Shown here: positions 16,614 through 25,440 of the stretch, piece by piece | Layout of the letters: every line of letters begins with the position of its first letter | Position numbering within the stretch: the stretch's first letter is position 1 | NCBI GenBank assembly: GCA_021781415.1 | Contig: JAJXWW010000013.1 | Span: 1 to 40,540, forward strand | From: Planctomycetota bacterium | Lineage (GTDB): Bacteria > Planctomycetota > Planctomycetia > Gemmatales > Gemmataceae | Length of the DNA: 40,540 nt | Direction of reading: 5' to 3' | Made by a program: the position numbers and the translations under genes | The notes under the pieces: model-generated | The model's database searches: none | What the model saw: the letters and a program-made list of their open reading frames with translations, nothing else | Told to the model about the DNA's origin: nothing

Positions 16614-19547
16614 ATGACAACGGTGGCCACGACGAGCGACTTGGATCGCAAAGATTTGCTCAGGGCGATGGAATTTGCTCTGCGTTGTTTCGAGCGTTGG
16701 CAGACGGATGGCGTCATCCGGGAAACGACCTATCGTGCCATCGGCAACAACTATGCCTCGTGGAAAGAGCACATTCAAACCGACAAACCGATCGACGGTC
16801 TCTTCCAACTTCGTTCCCCCGATGCGTGTTGGAGTTGCAAGCGCACTCTCGTGCCCAGCGATACGGATTGCGACGAATGCGGCGCGCCCGCGCATACGCC
16901 GGACACGGAATATCTCCGCTTCTTCACGTTTACCTGCCACGAGATCAAGCGACTTTATCGAGAGGGTTTGTTGACGATGGCCGAAGGCGATGCCCTGTTG
17001 GCGGACGCCAATCAGCGCATCGCCTCGCTCCGGAGAAAACTCGACGGCGAACGCATTCCCTTCGCAACGGCCGCCGAACCCCGCAGCGCGAAACCCAAAG
17101 TGCCGCGCCGCCCATTGATGGAGATTTTGCTCGATCCGCGCAGCATTCAATGGCTGTTGGGTTCCGGCGGAGCCTTGCTCGTTTTGGGTCTCGTCATCTG
17201 GTTGGCGGCATCGGGGTTCTTCGAGGATCCGAAGTTTTTGGCCGTCTGTCTCGGCATCGGCAACGCGCTGTTGCTCGCCGGGGGATGGACGCTCATTCTG
17301 CGCACGCGCTATCAGACGGCGGGCCGTGCCCTGACGCTCTTGGCGTGTCTGGTGATGCCCCTCAACCTGTGGTTTTACAACTCGCAAGGGTTAATCGTAC
17401 TCAGCGAGGGCGGGCCGCTCTGGCTGCCGGCTCTGGTGTGTTGCGTCCTCTATGCCGCTTCGGCGCGCATTCTGCGCGATCCCACGTTCGTGTACGTTTT
17501 CGTGGCCGGCGTCACCATGACCGGCTTGCTTATCTTGGCGGACCAACGACTTCAGCGCTTCGAGGAGATTGCCGCGCCGTCGGTGATGCTCGTAACTTTT
17601 GGATTGCTCTGCATCCATATCGAACGCGCCTTTGTCGAGGGAGATAGTCCGTTTTCGCGCCACCGCTTCGGGTTGGCGTTCTTCTGGTCGGGTCATGCCG
17701 TGCTGGCGGGCGGTTTGCTCCTGTTGTTGGGGGCGCAGATGTGCGGCGGGTGGCTTTACCCCTTATTCGAGTCGATTTATCTCGATTACCAGGCGGGGCC
17801 ATCGCCCATCGTCACAACCGACTGGGGCAGATGGCTGGCCCTGTTCCTCGTGTCGGCTGGCGTTTATGCCTATGCCTATTCCGATCTCGTGGTACGCCGA
17901 GTCGGCGCGTACATCTATCTGTCGGTGTTCTGTCTGCTGTGGGCCGAGGTATTAGTGCTGGATCTGCTGCCCTGGAAAATGCCGATAGTCGAAGTCGCCA
18001 TCATCACCCTGGCCGCGACGGCGCTGCTCGCCAATCTCATGGTGGCGAAGATGACGGCCACCGATTCGCGGTTGGTGCGCGTCAGTCCGCCGGTCGGGTT
18101 GTTCCTCAGCGTCGCGCCGGTCGTTCTCGGCGTCCTGCTGCACTTCCGAGCCACTAGCCCTTTGCTCGGTTGGTGGCGCTTTCAACTCGACTGGACCTAC
18201 GTTGCGGCCATGCTGACGGCTGCCGTATCGTGCCGGATGTCGGCGCATCTTTTCCGACACACGCGACCGTCTTTGTCGCTGATGTACTTCTACGGAACCG
18301 GAGCGGCCACACTGGTCGGCGCGGCGGGGTTGCTCAAGACCGTTTCTCCGCAAATGGCCTGGCAAGATCAAGCGCCTCTGTTGATGCTGATTCCGCTCTT
18401 GTATCTCTTGGCGGCGCGGCTGTATCAGGGACATTCGCAAGAGAAACCGCTGCTGCGCGTGGCGCATGCCGCCACCCTCGTCATGTTGATTTCCAGCATT
18501 GGCACCGCCTTCAAAGGCTTCCTGCTCATTGAAGGGCAGAGCTTGAATCTTTTGCTCGCCGCATTCTTCGCCGAGGCGACGCTGTTCTATCTGATGGAAG
18601 CGCTATGGCGCAAGCACGCCGTCAGTATCGCCGCCTGTACGCTGACGGCCTGCGCCGCCGTCTGGCAGTTGCTCAAGTACGTCGGCGTCGAAGAGGAATA
18701 CTACGTTCTGACGTTTGCCGTCGTCGGCTTGATGCTGTTGATCGCCTATCGCTTCGCCGTCTTGGAAAATCTGAAGCTGTCGGGCTTGGCCGGCGTCGCC
18801 TTCCACGGCGGCAACGCCCTGTTGTCGTTGGCCTTCGTCGCCGGGGCCTTGATCGTCCTCAGTCGCCTGTTCGCAGGCACGGCCCGGCGCGACGTACTCG
18901 TTCTGCTCTTGTTCGCCCTCATCGCCATTGGACTTGCCGCCTTGGCTTTGGTCCGTCAACCCGAATGGCGGCGTTGGTATGCGACCACGGCTATCGTCAA
19001 CGCGGCCCTGGTCGTCTTGGTCATGGCCGTTCTCGGCAATTTGACGCCGGGCGAGAAACTGGAAATCGTCGCCGTCGTCTTGGGCGTGTTGTTGCTGAGC
19101 GTCGGCCACATCGGCTGGTATCGAGAACGAGAGCGGCACGACGACCTGGTATCGACGAGCCTGGCTATGGGCAGTCTGCTGCTGGCCCTGCCGCTGTCCA
19201 TCGCCGTCTTGTATTGCCGCTTCGCGCGGGTCTTCGATACCTTCCATACCCTCAACGAGGTCGGCATGTTGGTGTCCGGTCTCGTGCTGTTGGCGACCGG
19301 GTTCATGTTCCAGATTAAATCGACGACGCTTGGCGGAGCGTTTTTGTCCGTATTGTACCTCGTCAGCTTGGTACTCTACCTGACGGTTCCCAAGCAGTTG
19401 CAAACGACGGCGGTTTACATCATGGTCGGCGGCGGATCGTTCTTCGCCGTCGGACTCTTCTTGAGCCTCTATCGAGATCGCCTGTTGACGCTGCCGGAGC
19501 GCGTCAAGCGGCGCGAGGGGGTGTTCCGCGTGTTGACGTGGAGATAA
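16614..19547 (+). CDS. 977-residue polytopic membrane protein with N-terminal zinc ribbon
   Basis: Residues 1-70 are a soluble helical segment. C72, C75, C86 and C89 (CWSC...CDEC) form a zinc ribbon, followed by a helical region to about residue 165. The rest of the protein is an almost continuous series of hydrophobic helices (roughly 20 or more), for example SGGALLVLGLVIWLAA and FAVVGLMLLIAYRFAVL. The ATG at 16614 follows GGGGGTG. I do not recognise a named family with certainty; DUF2157-like and other many-TM planctomycete proteins share this look. There is no transporter or enzyme motif. The gene is monocistronic, between two repeats/hairpins. Confidence 0.7.
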   Translation: MTTVATTSDLDRKDLLRAMEFALRCFERWQTDGVIRETTYRAIGNNYASWKEHIQTDKPIDGLFQLRSPDACWSCKRTLVPSDTDCDECGAPAHTPDTEYLRFFTFTCHEIKRLYREGLLTMAEGDALLADANQRIASLRRKLDGERIPFATAAEPRSAKPKVPRRPLMEILLDPRSIQWLLGSGGALLVLGLVIWLAASGFFEDPKFLAVCLGIGNALLLAGGWTLILRTRYQTAGRALTLLACLVMPLNLWFYNSQGLIVLSEGGPLWLPALVCCVLYAASARILRDPTFVYVFVAGVTMTGLLILADQRLQRFEEIAAPSVMLVTFGLLCIHIERAFVEGDSPFSRHRFGLAFFWSGHAVLAGGLLLLLGAQMCGGWLYPLFESIYLDYQAGPSPIVTTDWGRWLALFLVSAGVYAYAYSDLVVRRVGAYIYLSVFCLLWAEVLVLDLLPWKMPIVEVAIITLAATALLANLMVAKMTATDSRLVRVSPPVGLFLSVAPVVLGVLLHFRATSPLLGWWRFQLDWTYVAAMLTAAVSCRMSAHLFRHTRPSLSLMYFYGTGAATLVGAAGLLKTVSPQMAWQDQAPLLMLIPLLYLLAARLYQGHSQEKPLLRVAHAATLVMLISSIGTAFKGFLLIEGQSLNLLLAAFFAEATLFYLMEALWRKHAVSIAACTLTACAAVWQLLKYVGVEEEYYVLTFAVVGLMLLIAYRFAVLENLKLSGLAGVAFHGGNALLSLAFVAGALIVLSRLFAGTARRDVLVLLLFALIAIGLAALALVRQPEWRRWYATTAIVNAALVVLVMAVLGNLTPGEKLEIVAVVLGVLLLSVGHIGWYRERERHDDLVSTSLAMGSLLLALPLSIAVLYCRFARVFDTFHTLNEVGMLVSGLVLLATGFMFQIKSTTLGGAFLSVLYLVSLVLYLTVPKQLQTTAVYIMVGGGSFFAVGLFLSLYRDRLLTLPERVKRREGVFRVLTWR

Positions 19548-19570
19548 GCGCGGGCATCGAGTAAGCTGAA

Positions 19571-19600
19571 CGTGGGGCCGGTAGACCTGCCGGCCCCACG
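19571..19600 (+). terminator. Perfect 11-bp hairpin after the large membrane protein gene
   Basis: CGTGGGGCCGG (19571-19581) and CCGGCCCCACG (19590-19600) pair perfectly around an 8-base loop, 23 bp after the stop. No U-tract follows. It is probably a terminator, although GC-rich palindromes of this kind are also dispersed repeats. Confidence 0.5.
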
Positions 19601-19603
19601 GAT

Positions 19604-20665
19604 TTGGATGCCTTGATGGAGACTCTGGAAATTATCATGGGGACATTGGTTCGCGCCCTTTTTGCAGGTTCTCTCGATATTATTGGCGACGTTCACGGTG
19701 AAATCGACGCTCTTTTATCGTTGTTGCAACGACTCGGTTACGACGAAGATGGCGGCCACCCCGAGAATCGACGCCTCGTCTTTGTGGGCGATTTGGTGGA
19801 TCGCGGTCCCGATAGCCTCGCCGTCGTCTCCGTCGTGCAGCGCCTCATCGAAAGGGAGCGGGCGCAGTGCGTGCTGGGCAACCACGAATTGAATCTCCTC
19901 TTGGGCAGCCGCAAGCCCGATAACGTCTGGTTTTTTCATCACTCCTTGCCGCCGAGCGATCCGGCATTCACTCGACCTCAAACGTGGATCGACGAGCGCG
20001 AGCGGAAGGCGATGCTCGATTTTTTCGCAGGTTTGCCGCTGGCTCTGGAACGCTCCGATCTGCGCGTCGTCCACGCCTGTTGGAGCGACTCGGCCATCGG
20101 CTCGTTGCGGGGCGAGAAGGATGCCGTCGCTTGGCACGAAGCTCATCGCGAACGAATCGATGCGGAGGTTCGCCGGCGCGGCTTGTCCCCAGCAGTCGCC
20201 AAACTCGTCCATCAAAACGAGAATCCCGTGAAACAGTTGACTTCCGGTCCCGAAGCAAAAACGGATCGGCCGTTTGTGTCGATGGGCAAGCTGCGGCACG
20301 AGCGGCGCGTTGCGTGGTGGCGCGAGTATTCCGGTCCCCTGTGCGTCTTCGGCCACTATTGGCGCATCCTACTGCCGCACGAAGTCGATGGCGATCTTCT
20401 GTTCGCCTCCGATCGCTCTCCGGCGTTTGAAATCTCTTACGCGGATGAGGCCGCCTGCATCGACTTCTCAGTCGGCAAGCGTTACCTCGAGCGATCCGCG
20501 CCCGGATTCGCAGGCGCGTTCCGAACGCGCCTGGCTGCCCTGCGTCTGCCGGAGCGAACATGGATTTTCGACACGGAAACGGACGACGTCGAAGTAAGAG
20601 ACTATCCGCAAAGCCCCCCCTCGCCCCTGTACTCAGGGGAGAGGGGCTTCTCGGATCGCTTCTGA
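19604..20665 (+). CDS. Calcineurin-like metallophosphatase
   Basis: 353 residues as read. It has all metal-binding motifs of PP-type phosphoesterases: GDVHGE, FVGDLVDRGPDS and VLGNHELNLL, with later His motifs in VVHACW and FGHYW. It belongs with the PrpE/Ap4A-hydrolase/PNKP-like branch of diadenosine polyphosphate or protein phosphatases; the substrate is not assigned. The start is uncertain: ATG 19604, 19616 and 19637 are all in frame, and the domain begins at LDIIGDVHGE. The last 17 residues (SPPSPLYSGERGFSDRF) are encoded by a dispersed palindromic repeat, so the original stop was probably elsewhere. Confidence 0.75.
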   Translation: MDALMETLEIIMGTLVRALFAGSLDIIGDVHGEIDALLSLLQRLGYDEDGGHPENRRLVFVGDLVDRGPDSLAVVSVVQRLIERERAQCVLGNHELNLLLGSRKPDNVWFFHHSLPPSDPAFTRPQTWIDERERKAMLDFFAGLPLALERSDLRVVHACWSDSAIGSLRGEKDAVAWHEAHRERIDAEVRRRGLSPAVAKLVHQNENPVKQLTSGPEAKTDRPFVSMGKLRHERRVAWWREYSGPLCVFGHYWRILLPHEVDGDLLFASDRSPAFEISYADEAACIDFSVGKRYLERSAPGFAGAFRTRLAALRLPERTWIFDTETDDVEVRDYPQSPPSPLYSGERGFSDRF

Positions 20666-20681
20666 GAGACTATCCCGAAAG
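20597..20681. repeat. GGGGAGAGGGG palindrome flanked by 17-bp direct repeats
   Basis: A hairpin unit (about 20613-20646, CCCCTGTACTCAGGGG core, same family as the 16327-16493 element) sits between two copies of a 17-bp direct repeat that begins AGAGACTATCC (20597-20613 and 20665-20681, two mismatches). The arrangement looks like an inserted element with duplicated flanks, and it covers the stop codon of the metallophosphatase gene. Confidence 0.55.
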
Positions 20682-20775
20682 TGGACTTTTCAGAGTTGTG
20701 TTGGGTCTCGCCGCGGTTCGGCCCACCCGACGAATTACGGGAGGCCGAATTCGGGAGGTTATTACGAACCAGACC

Positions 20776-21135
20776 CTATGTCGTGGACGATGGCAGCGCG
20801 GCCAAGATTTCTTCGATCTGTCGCACCGACGCGGTCAGCGACAGCGCCGCCATCTCGAAATTGGTGTGCGCCGACGCGCGGCGGAACTCGCGCTGGAACA
20901 GCTCCGCCGCGCGGCGCAACTTCGGCAATTTACCTTTAAGGCGATGTAGATACTCTTTGTTGTCGTTGCGTAAAGCCGCCGGCTCGACGGCGCGAATGCA
21001 ATCGAACAGCGTTCGCGGCACGTCGAGCAATTCCTCGTCGTCTTGAATCTCGTCGGCGTGCTTGAGGAAAGTTCGCACCATCCACAAGTGGGCGAGGACG
21101 CCTTGCAAGCGTTCGACGGCGGCGTCGGGGGTCAC
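20776..21135 (-). CDS. Conserved-looking small helical protein
   Basis: 119 residues, GTG start at 21135 overlapping the upstream stop as GTGA, so it is translationally coupled to the membrane-protein gene. All-helical and charged (AVERLQGVLAHLWMVRTFLK; EYLHRLKGKLPKLRRAAELF; ASVRQIEEILAAL), with no signal or membrane segment. I do not recognise the family. Its tight coupling suggests that it works with the 207-residue membrane protein, for example as a cytoplasmic subunit, but this is inference. Confidence 0.6.
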   Translation of the reverse strand: MTPDAAVERLQGVLAHLWMVRTFLKHADEIQDDEELLDVPRTLFDCIRAVEPAALRNDNKEYLHRLKGKLPKLRRAAELFQREFRRASAHTNFEMAALSLTASVRQIEEILAALPSSTT

Positions 21136-21755
21136 GACGAAGCCTCCGGAGCGGGTATCGGCGTCGGTTCGAGAACCGTGCTGACTGCCGGCACCTTTAC
21201 GGGCGCTTTATGCGATTCGGCTTCTTCCTTCGAGAAGAGTACCAGAGCCGCCCCCGCGCCGACCATGAGAATGCCAACCCACAGTTTCCATCCCGGCGCG
21301 TCGAAATGGAAATGGAACGGCTGTCCCTTTTGCGGATGCCACATGAGGCTGACCAGAGTGTTGATGACGGGGGCCAAGCCGAAGATCATGGGGGCGATGT
21401 AGAGACGAAACGTAGCCGGGTCGAGTCCCGCTTGTTTCGCCGCCGCCACCGCCGATTTGCTGGCGAAGATGACGCACAGTGCGCCGACGGCTCCCGCGAC
21501 TCCGGCCAAACTGGAGAACGCCAACCCCGTCGTCGTCATCTCCGGCCACTCGGCCTGTTTGCTCAGGAAGATGTAGAGGGGGAACAAGACGGCGATGACG
21601 AAGTAGGCCACGCCGACGCACAGGATGGCCATGAAGCGTCCGCTGGTGGGATTTTTACCCACCAGTTCGCTGCCGCCGTAAAAAATCAGCGGGACGTAAG
21701 TACCCCACGAGAGACCCGCCAGGGCGACGTAAAATAGCCATTCGTATTTCCCCAC
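21132..21755 (-). CDS. Six-helix membrane protein, DMT-like
   Basis: 207 residues. GTG 21755 was chosen because AAGGAG lies six bases upstream; an ATG further upstream gives seven extra residues but removes the ribosome site from the leader. About six membrane helices (EWLFYVALAGLSWGTYVPLI, FMAILCVGVAYFVIAVLFPL, GLAFSSLAGVAGAVGALCVI, APMIFGLAPVINTLVSLM, LWVGILMVGAGAALVLF) resemble small drug/metabolite-transporter-superfamily proteins. The C-terminal 30 residues are a charged/Pro-rich tail. Substrate unknown. It is the first gene of an operon with the 119-residue protein. Confidence 0.6.
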   Translation of the reverse strand: MGKYEWLFYVALAGLSWGTYVPLIFYGGSELVGKNPTSGRFMAILCVGVAYFVIAVLFPLYIFLSKQAEWPEMTTTGLAFSSLAGVAGAVGALCVIFASKSAVAAAKQAGLDPATFRLYIAPMIFGLAPVINTLVSLMWHPQKGQPFHFHFDAPGWKLWVGILMVGAGAALVLFSKEEAESHKAPVKVPAVSTVLEPTPIPAPEASS

Positions 21756-21825
21756 GCTATTTCTCCTTTTTTGCAAATCGTTGTGTTTTGCTAGCCCCTC
21801 GCTGGCGCTTCGGGCTAGTAAGTTT

Positions 21826-24800
21826 TTATTCGCGCCGCAGTGCTAAAATCAACGGCGCGCGCAACGTCGATGCCGTTGCCAAGGCTCCAGCCGCAAGTCC
21901 CACGAAGACTACGCCGGTCAAGAGGGCGATCAGATGCAGCCACGGAACGCCGCCCGCGCCGCTCAGCACGTGGGGCGATACGGCCAACAATGCCGATGCC
22001 GTGCCGGAAGACAATCCCACAAACAAGAGAAACGCATTTTCCGCCAGCACCAGCCAGCCCAGCGTTCCGCGCCGGTAGCCCAGGGCGCGCAACAGCGCCA
22101 GTTCGCCGCGCCGTTCCCACACGCCGCGCAGCAGAACCACCGCCAAACCCAGCGAACCGAGCAGCAGGCCCAGTCCGCCCAACGCCTGAAACGTCGAGAG
22201 ATACGTATTCTCGACGGCCAGGTATGCATCCAATTTCTCAACTGTCGGCGTAACGTGCAAGCCGCGATCGCCGTAGGCCGTCTCCAAAATGCGACTTACC
22301 TCGACCTGTTTGCCCTCCGGCGCGCGCACGAGAAGGTAGTTGTATCCCTCGTGACCGGGATGCAGGCGCAAGAAGTTCGGCTCCGAGACAAGCAAACTAC
22401 TTTGAAAAACGCTGTCGCTGAGCAAGCCGTCGATGCGAAGCGTGCGATCGGGCGGTAGAGAGATGGTTCCGCCGAGTTTGGAACCGAGCATCCATTCGAC
22501 GGTGTTTTTCTCACCGAAACAGGGCACTTCATCGTTGTGCGGCAGCAGCAGCGTCCAGGGGTTGTTCCGTTCGCTTTCCGCTCTCGCTGCCGTGGCCGCG
22601 AACCGGAACCCGCCCTTCCGAGCCTCGATGAATTCCGACGGCACACCGAGGAGACGCGGACGCAGCGGTTGATAGAGATTCAAACAACTGGCATCATCGC
22701 CGGCGCGAACGCGGAAGGCGACTACGGTAACTTTTTCGAGAAGAGTCGCCGCTTCCTTGGCTCGACGCTCGGCCAGCGCGTTGTCGCCTTTCGCTTCGTC
22801 GCGGTAGATAGGCAACAATTTCTCTCGCACTTCTCGACGGCCTTCTTCGGTGTTGAGATCGAGGAACAGGGGCAGATCCGATTCAGCGACGAGATCGAAG
22901 CCGCCATTGGCCAGCGCAACGGCCTCATGGGCGTCGGCGCGGCGACGAAAGGCCTCGACGGCGACGAGCAGAAACGCCGCCGAAGCCAACAAACCGGCCG
23001 TCAGCATACTGCGTCCGGGATGGCGCGCGGCATTGCGGATGCCTAGCCGCGCCACGCTGCCCCAGCCGTTGCCATCGACGAAGTGCGAGCGTGTGCGTCG
23101 CATCCAAGCGGAGAGAGCCGTCAGACACGCCGTCAACAACAAGCCGCCGCTGCCGAAAAAGGTCATGGCCCGCATTTCGTGATCTTCAACCCGCCCGGCA
23201 CCGGCAAGAAGACCGAGACCCGCCAGCAACGATGCACCAGCCACCCAGGCACTCCAGCGCCGACGATGACGGCCGGGTTTCTCAGCCTCGCCCGGTATCT
23301 GTCCGGCCAGAAGCGCACTGGGAGCGACTCGGCCCAAAGAGAAAACGGCCCAGGCGACCGCCAACATGCTCACCAGCATGGCTCCACCCGCGCCGATTAC
23401 CAGACTCAATGGCTCGAAATGAGGACGCAGAAACGATTGCAGCGTATCGCCCGGCCACAGCGCCGTCAACAAGCGCAGCAGAAGCCGAGCGTACAGCATT
23501 GCCAAACACGAACCGGCCAGCGCTCCCGCCGCCGCCAAGACCATTCCCTCGCCCAAAAGCAGCCGCCGCACCGCCGCCCGCCGATAGCCCACGGCCAGCA
23601 GCAAACCGATCTCGTCGGCACGGCGATCGATATTCAAACGGAACAACAGACCGACCAGCAAGAGAGCGGCGACGATGAGAAAGAAGCTGAATCCCAAAAA
23701 CAATTGGGCGAAGTTCGTCCCGCCGCCGCTGGCTTGCAGCGCCTGTTTGCGCAACGGAGCGAACGCTAAACCGCCGCGCTCCGGCTCCAGCCGTTCGAGT
23801 AAACTTTTCCTAAACGCGGCCATGGCTGGTGTGAGATCGCCACCTCGCTCGGTCGCCAAACGAATCGACGTAAGCTGGCCGAAACGGCTGCCCCAGAGTC
23901 GCTCCCCAGCCGCCAGGGTGACGTAGGCTTTCGGAGTCGTCCGATAGTCGCGCCAGAACGCTTCGTCGCGCGGTTTGACGCGCTTATTGTCGTAGGGAAA
24001 AGGCGGATCCCATTCGGTGACGCTCAACTTATCGGTGATTCCCGGAAACTCCGGCGTCAAATCCGGGTCGGCAGCCACGCCTCGCAGTGGAATCAGCCCG
24101 GCGAGACGAAACGCGGTGCTAAGCTCGCCCCCCTCACCCCCAACCCCTCTCCCCCCGGAGGGGGGAGAGGGGGGGAAATACGTTAGCGTCACCTTCTCTC
24201 CGCCTTCCCTCGCTAGCGGCGAGTCCTCCCAATCGGCGAGGACGATCTCGTCGTCCGTTAATTGCGAGACGCCGGGTGGAAGAAACGGCCCCAGAGGCGG
24301 AGGCAAACCCGGATCGAGCGCGGCGACCAACGAATAGGGGATTTCGTTCTCTCCGACACGAATGCCGTTGGCGAGGTAGAGGAGCGTCGGCGCGGCTTGC
24401 AAGCGAGCTTCCTTGGCCGCCTCCAACGCCGCCTCGGCGAGATACGGCTCCAGCAAGAGTTGCGTACTCTCCAGGCTTAAATAATTCCGATTCAGACGAT
24501 AGAAATTGTCAACCTCTTCCCGCGTCAGCGCTGGGTTGCGCCCTGGGTGGATGGCTGCGACGAGCGACGCGGCCAGTCGCTCACGCCATTCGCGCGGTTG
24601 TAGTTGGCCGTCTCGGTTTTTATCGAGAAGTTGAAATAAACTCTCGACGCGCTCGTGCGGCCCCTGCAACGTCAGCCCCCAATCGGCCAGTTGCAGGTGG
24701 GAGCGCAACGGTTCCGCCAGCGGCGCGCGTACCTCGCCGGCCAGGATCGCATTGCAGCGCTTCGGCAAGCCGAGCCGCTGTTGCAGCGCTTCCAACGGCA

Positions 24801-25440
24801 CGAAGACGGTGCGCGGCGCTTCCAACTCCGGACGTAGGGAAAACGCATCGGCGGGGTCGGCGGCATCCAAAACCTCGTCCACCGTCACCGGCCACTCGTC
24901 GAGAATCGATTTATCGTCGCGGCGGCCCAGCAGCGTCTCGCGCGGAATGGCGCTGGGCTTTTGCAATCGCAACGCCACCGTCTCGCCGGCGGTTACATCC
25001 AACCGTTGGCCTAGCGCACTGTTGAGAACGACTCGTTCTCCCTCGCTCGGCGTTTTGTTTTCTCCAAAAGCAGTCCAAAAACTACTTTCGACGCCGAGGA
25101 CGGTCACGCCGCTTATCTGTCGGCGAATCGCTCCCGAAGTTCCCTTGGCGCGGACGACCATTGTGCCTTGCAGCAGCAGAACCGGACAGACGCGCTCGGC
25201 CGCTCTCTCGCGCGCCAGATCGCCGGCCAAACTCTGGCGGAAAAATCGCGGGGCGATGAGCGCTTCTTCGACCCAGCCGAGTTGATGCAGCGTGCGCTGG
25301 TGCAAACTGCCGCGCAGCGAATCGCCGACCAACAGCGCGCCGGTCAGTACGGCGGTGCCGGCCACGACGCCGAGAAAGACGGCGAAGTTGCCGCGCCAAT
25401 GAAACAGCAGATTGCGCAAACGCAGTCGTTTCAGCGTCAT
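21826..25440 (-). CDS. FtsX/MacB-type ABC permease with an EF-hand
   Basis: 1204 residues. The first membrane helix (FAVFLGVVAGTAVLTGALLV, residues about 19-38) is followed by a very large extracytoplasmic domain. Helices from about residue 610 onward (FLGFSFFLIVAALLLVGLLF) and a C-terminal set (LGLLLGSLGLAVVLLRGV, then WLVLAENAFLLFVGLSSG) form FtsX-like blocks. A canonical EF-hand loop sits at residues 273-284 (DKNRDGQLQPRE). A repeat-derived stretch (PPSPPSGGRGVGGEGG) is inserted in the extracytoplasmic part. The start overlaps the ATPase stop as ATGA, so the two form one ABC exporter operon, probably of the LolCDE/MacB kind. The cargo is unknown. Confidence 0.8.
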   Translation of the reverse strand: MTLKRLRLRNLLFHWRGNFAVFLGVVAGTAVLTGALLVGDSLRGSLHQRTLHQLGWVEEALIAPRFFRQSLAGDLARERAAERVCPVLLLQGTMVVRAKGTSGAIRRQISGVTVLGVESSFWTAFGENKTPSEGERVVLNSALGQRLDVTAGETVALRLQKPSAIPRETLLGRRDDKSILDEWPVTVDEVLDAADPADAFSLRPELEAPRTVFVPLEALQQRLGLPKRCNAILAGEVRAPLAEPLRSHLQLADWGLTLQGPHERVESLFQLLDKNRDGQLQPREWRERLAASLVAAIHPGRNPALTREEVDNFYRLNRNYLSLESTQLLLEPYLAEAALEAAKEARLQAAPTLLYLANGIRVGENEIPYSLVAALDPGLPPPLGPFLPPGVSQLTDDEIVLADWEDSPLAREGGEKVTLTYFPPSPPSGGRGVGGEGGELSTAFRLAGLIPLRGVAADPDLTPEFPGITDKLSVTEWDPPFPYDNKRVKPRDEAFWRDYRTTPKAYVTLAAGERLWGSRFGQLTSIRLATERGGDLTPAMAAFRKSLLERLEPERGGLAFAPLRKQALQASGGGTNFAQLFLGFSFFLIVAALLLVGLLFRLNIDRRADEIGLLLAVGYRRAAVRRLLLGEGMVLAAAGALAGSCLAMLYARLLLRLLTALWPGDTLQSFLRPHFEPLSLVIGAGGAMLVSMLAVAWAVFSLGRVAPSALLAGQIPGEAEKPGRHRRRWSAWVAGASLLAGLGLLAGAGRVEDHEMRAMTFFGSGGLLLTACLTALSAWMRRTRSHFVDGNGWGSVARLGIRNAARHPGRSMLTAGLLASAAFLLVAVEAFRRRADAHEAVALANGGFDLVAESDLPLFLDLNTEEGRREVREKLLPIYRDEAKGDNALAERRAKEAATLLEKVTVVAFRVRAGDDASCLNLYQPLRPRLLGVPSEFIEARKGGFRFAATAARAESERNNPWTLLLPHNDEVPCFGEKNTVEWMLGSKLGGTISLPPDRTLRIDGLLSDSVFQSSLLVSEPNFLRLHPGHEGYNYLLVRAPEGKQVEVSRILETAYGDRGLHVTPTVEKLDAYLAVENTYLSTFQALGGLGLLLGSLGLAVVLLRGVWERRGELALLRALGYRRGTLGWLVLAENAFLLFVGLSSGTASALLAVSPHVLSGAGGVPWLHLIALLTGVVFVGLAAGALATASTLRAPLILALRRE
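24128..24175. repeat. Palindromic repeat inside the FtsX-type permease gene
   Basis: CCCCTCACCCCCAACCCC then CTCTCCCCCC, GGAG, GGGGGGAGAG: a unit of the same GGGGAGAGGGG family as 16327-16493. It is in frame with the permease and encodes a Gly/Pro/Ser-rich loop. Confidence 0.6.
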
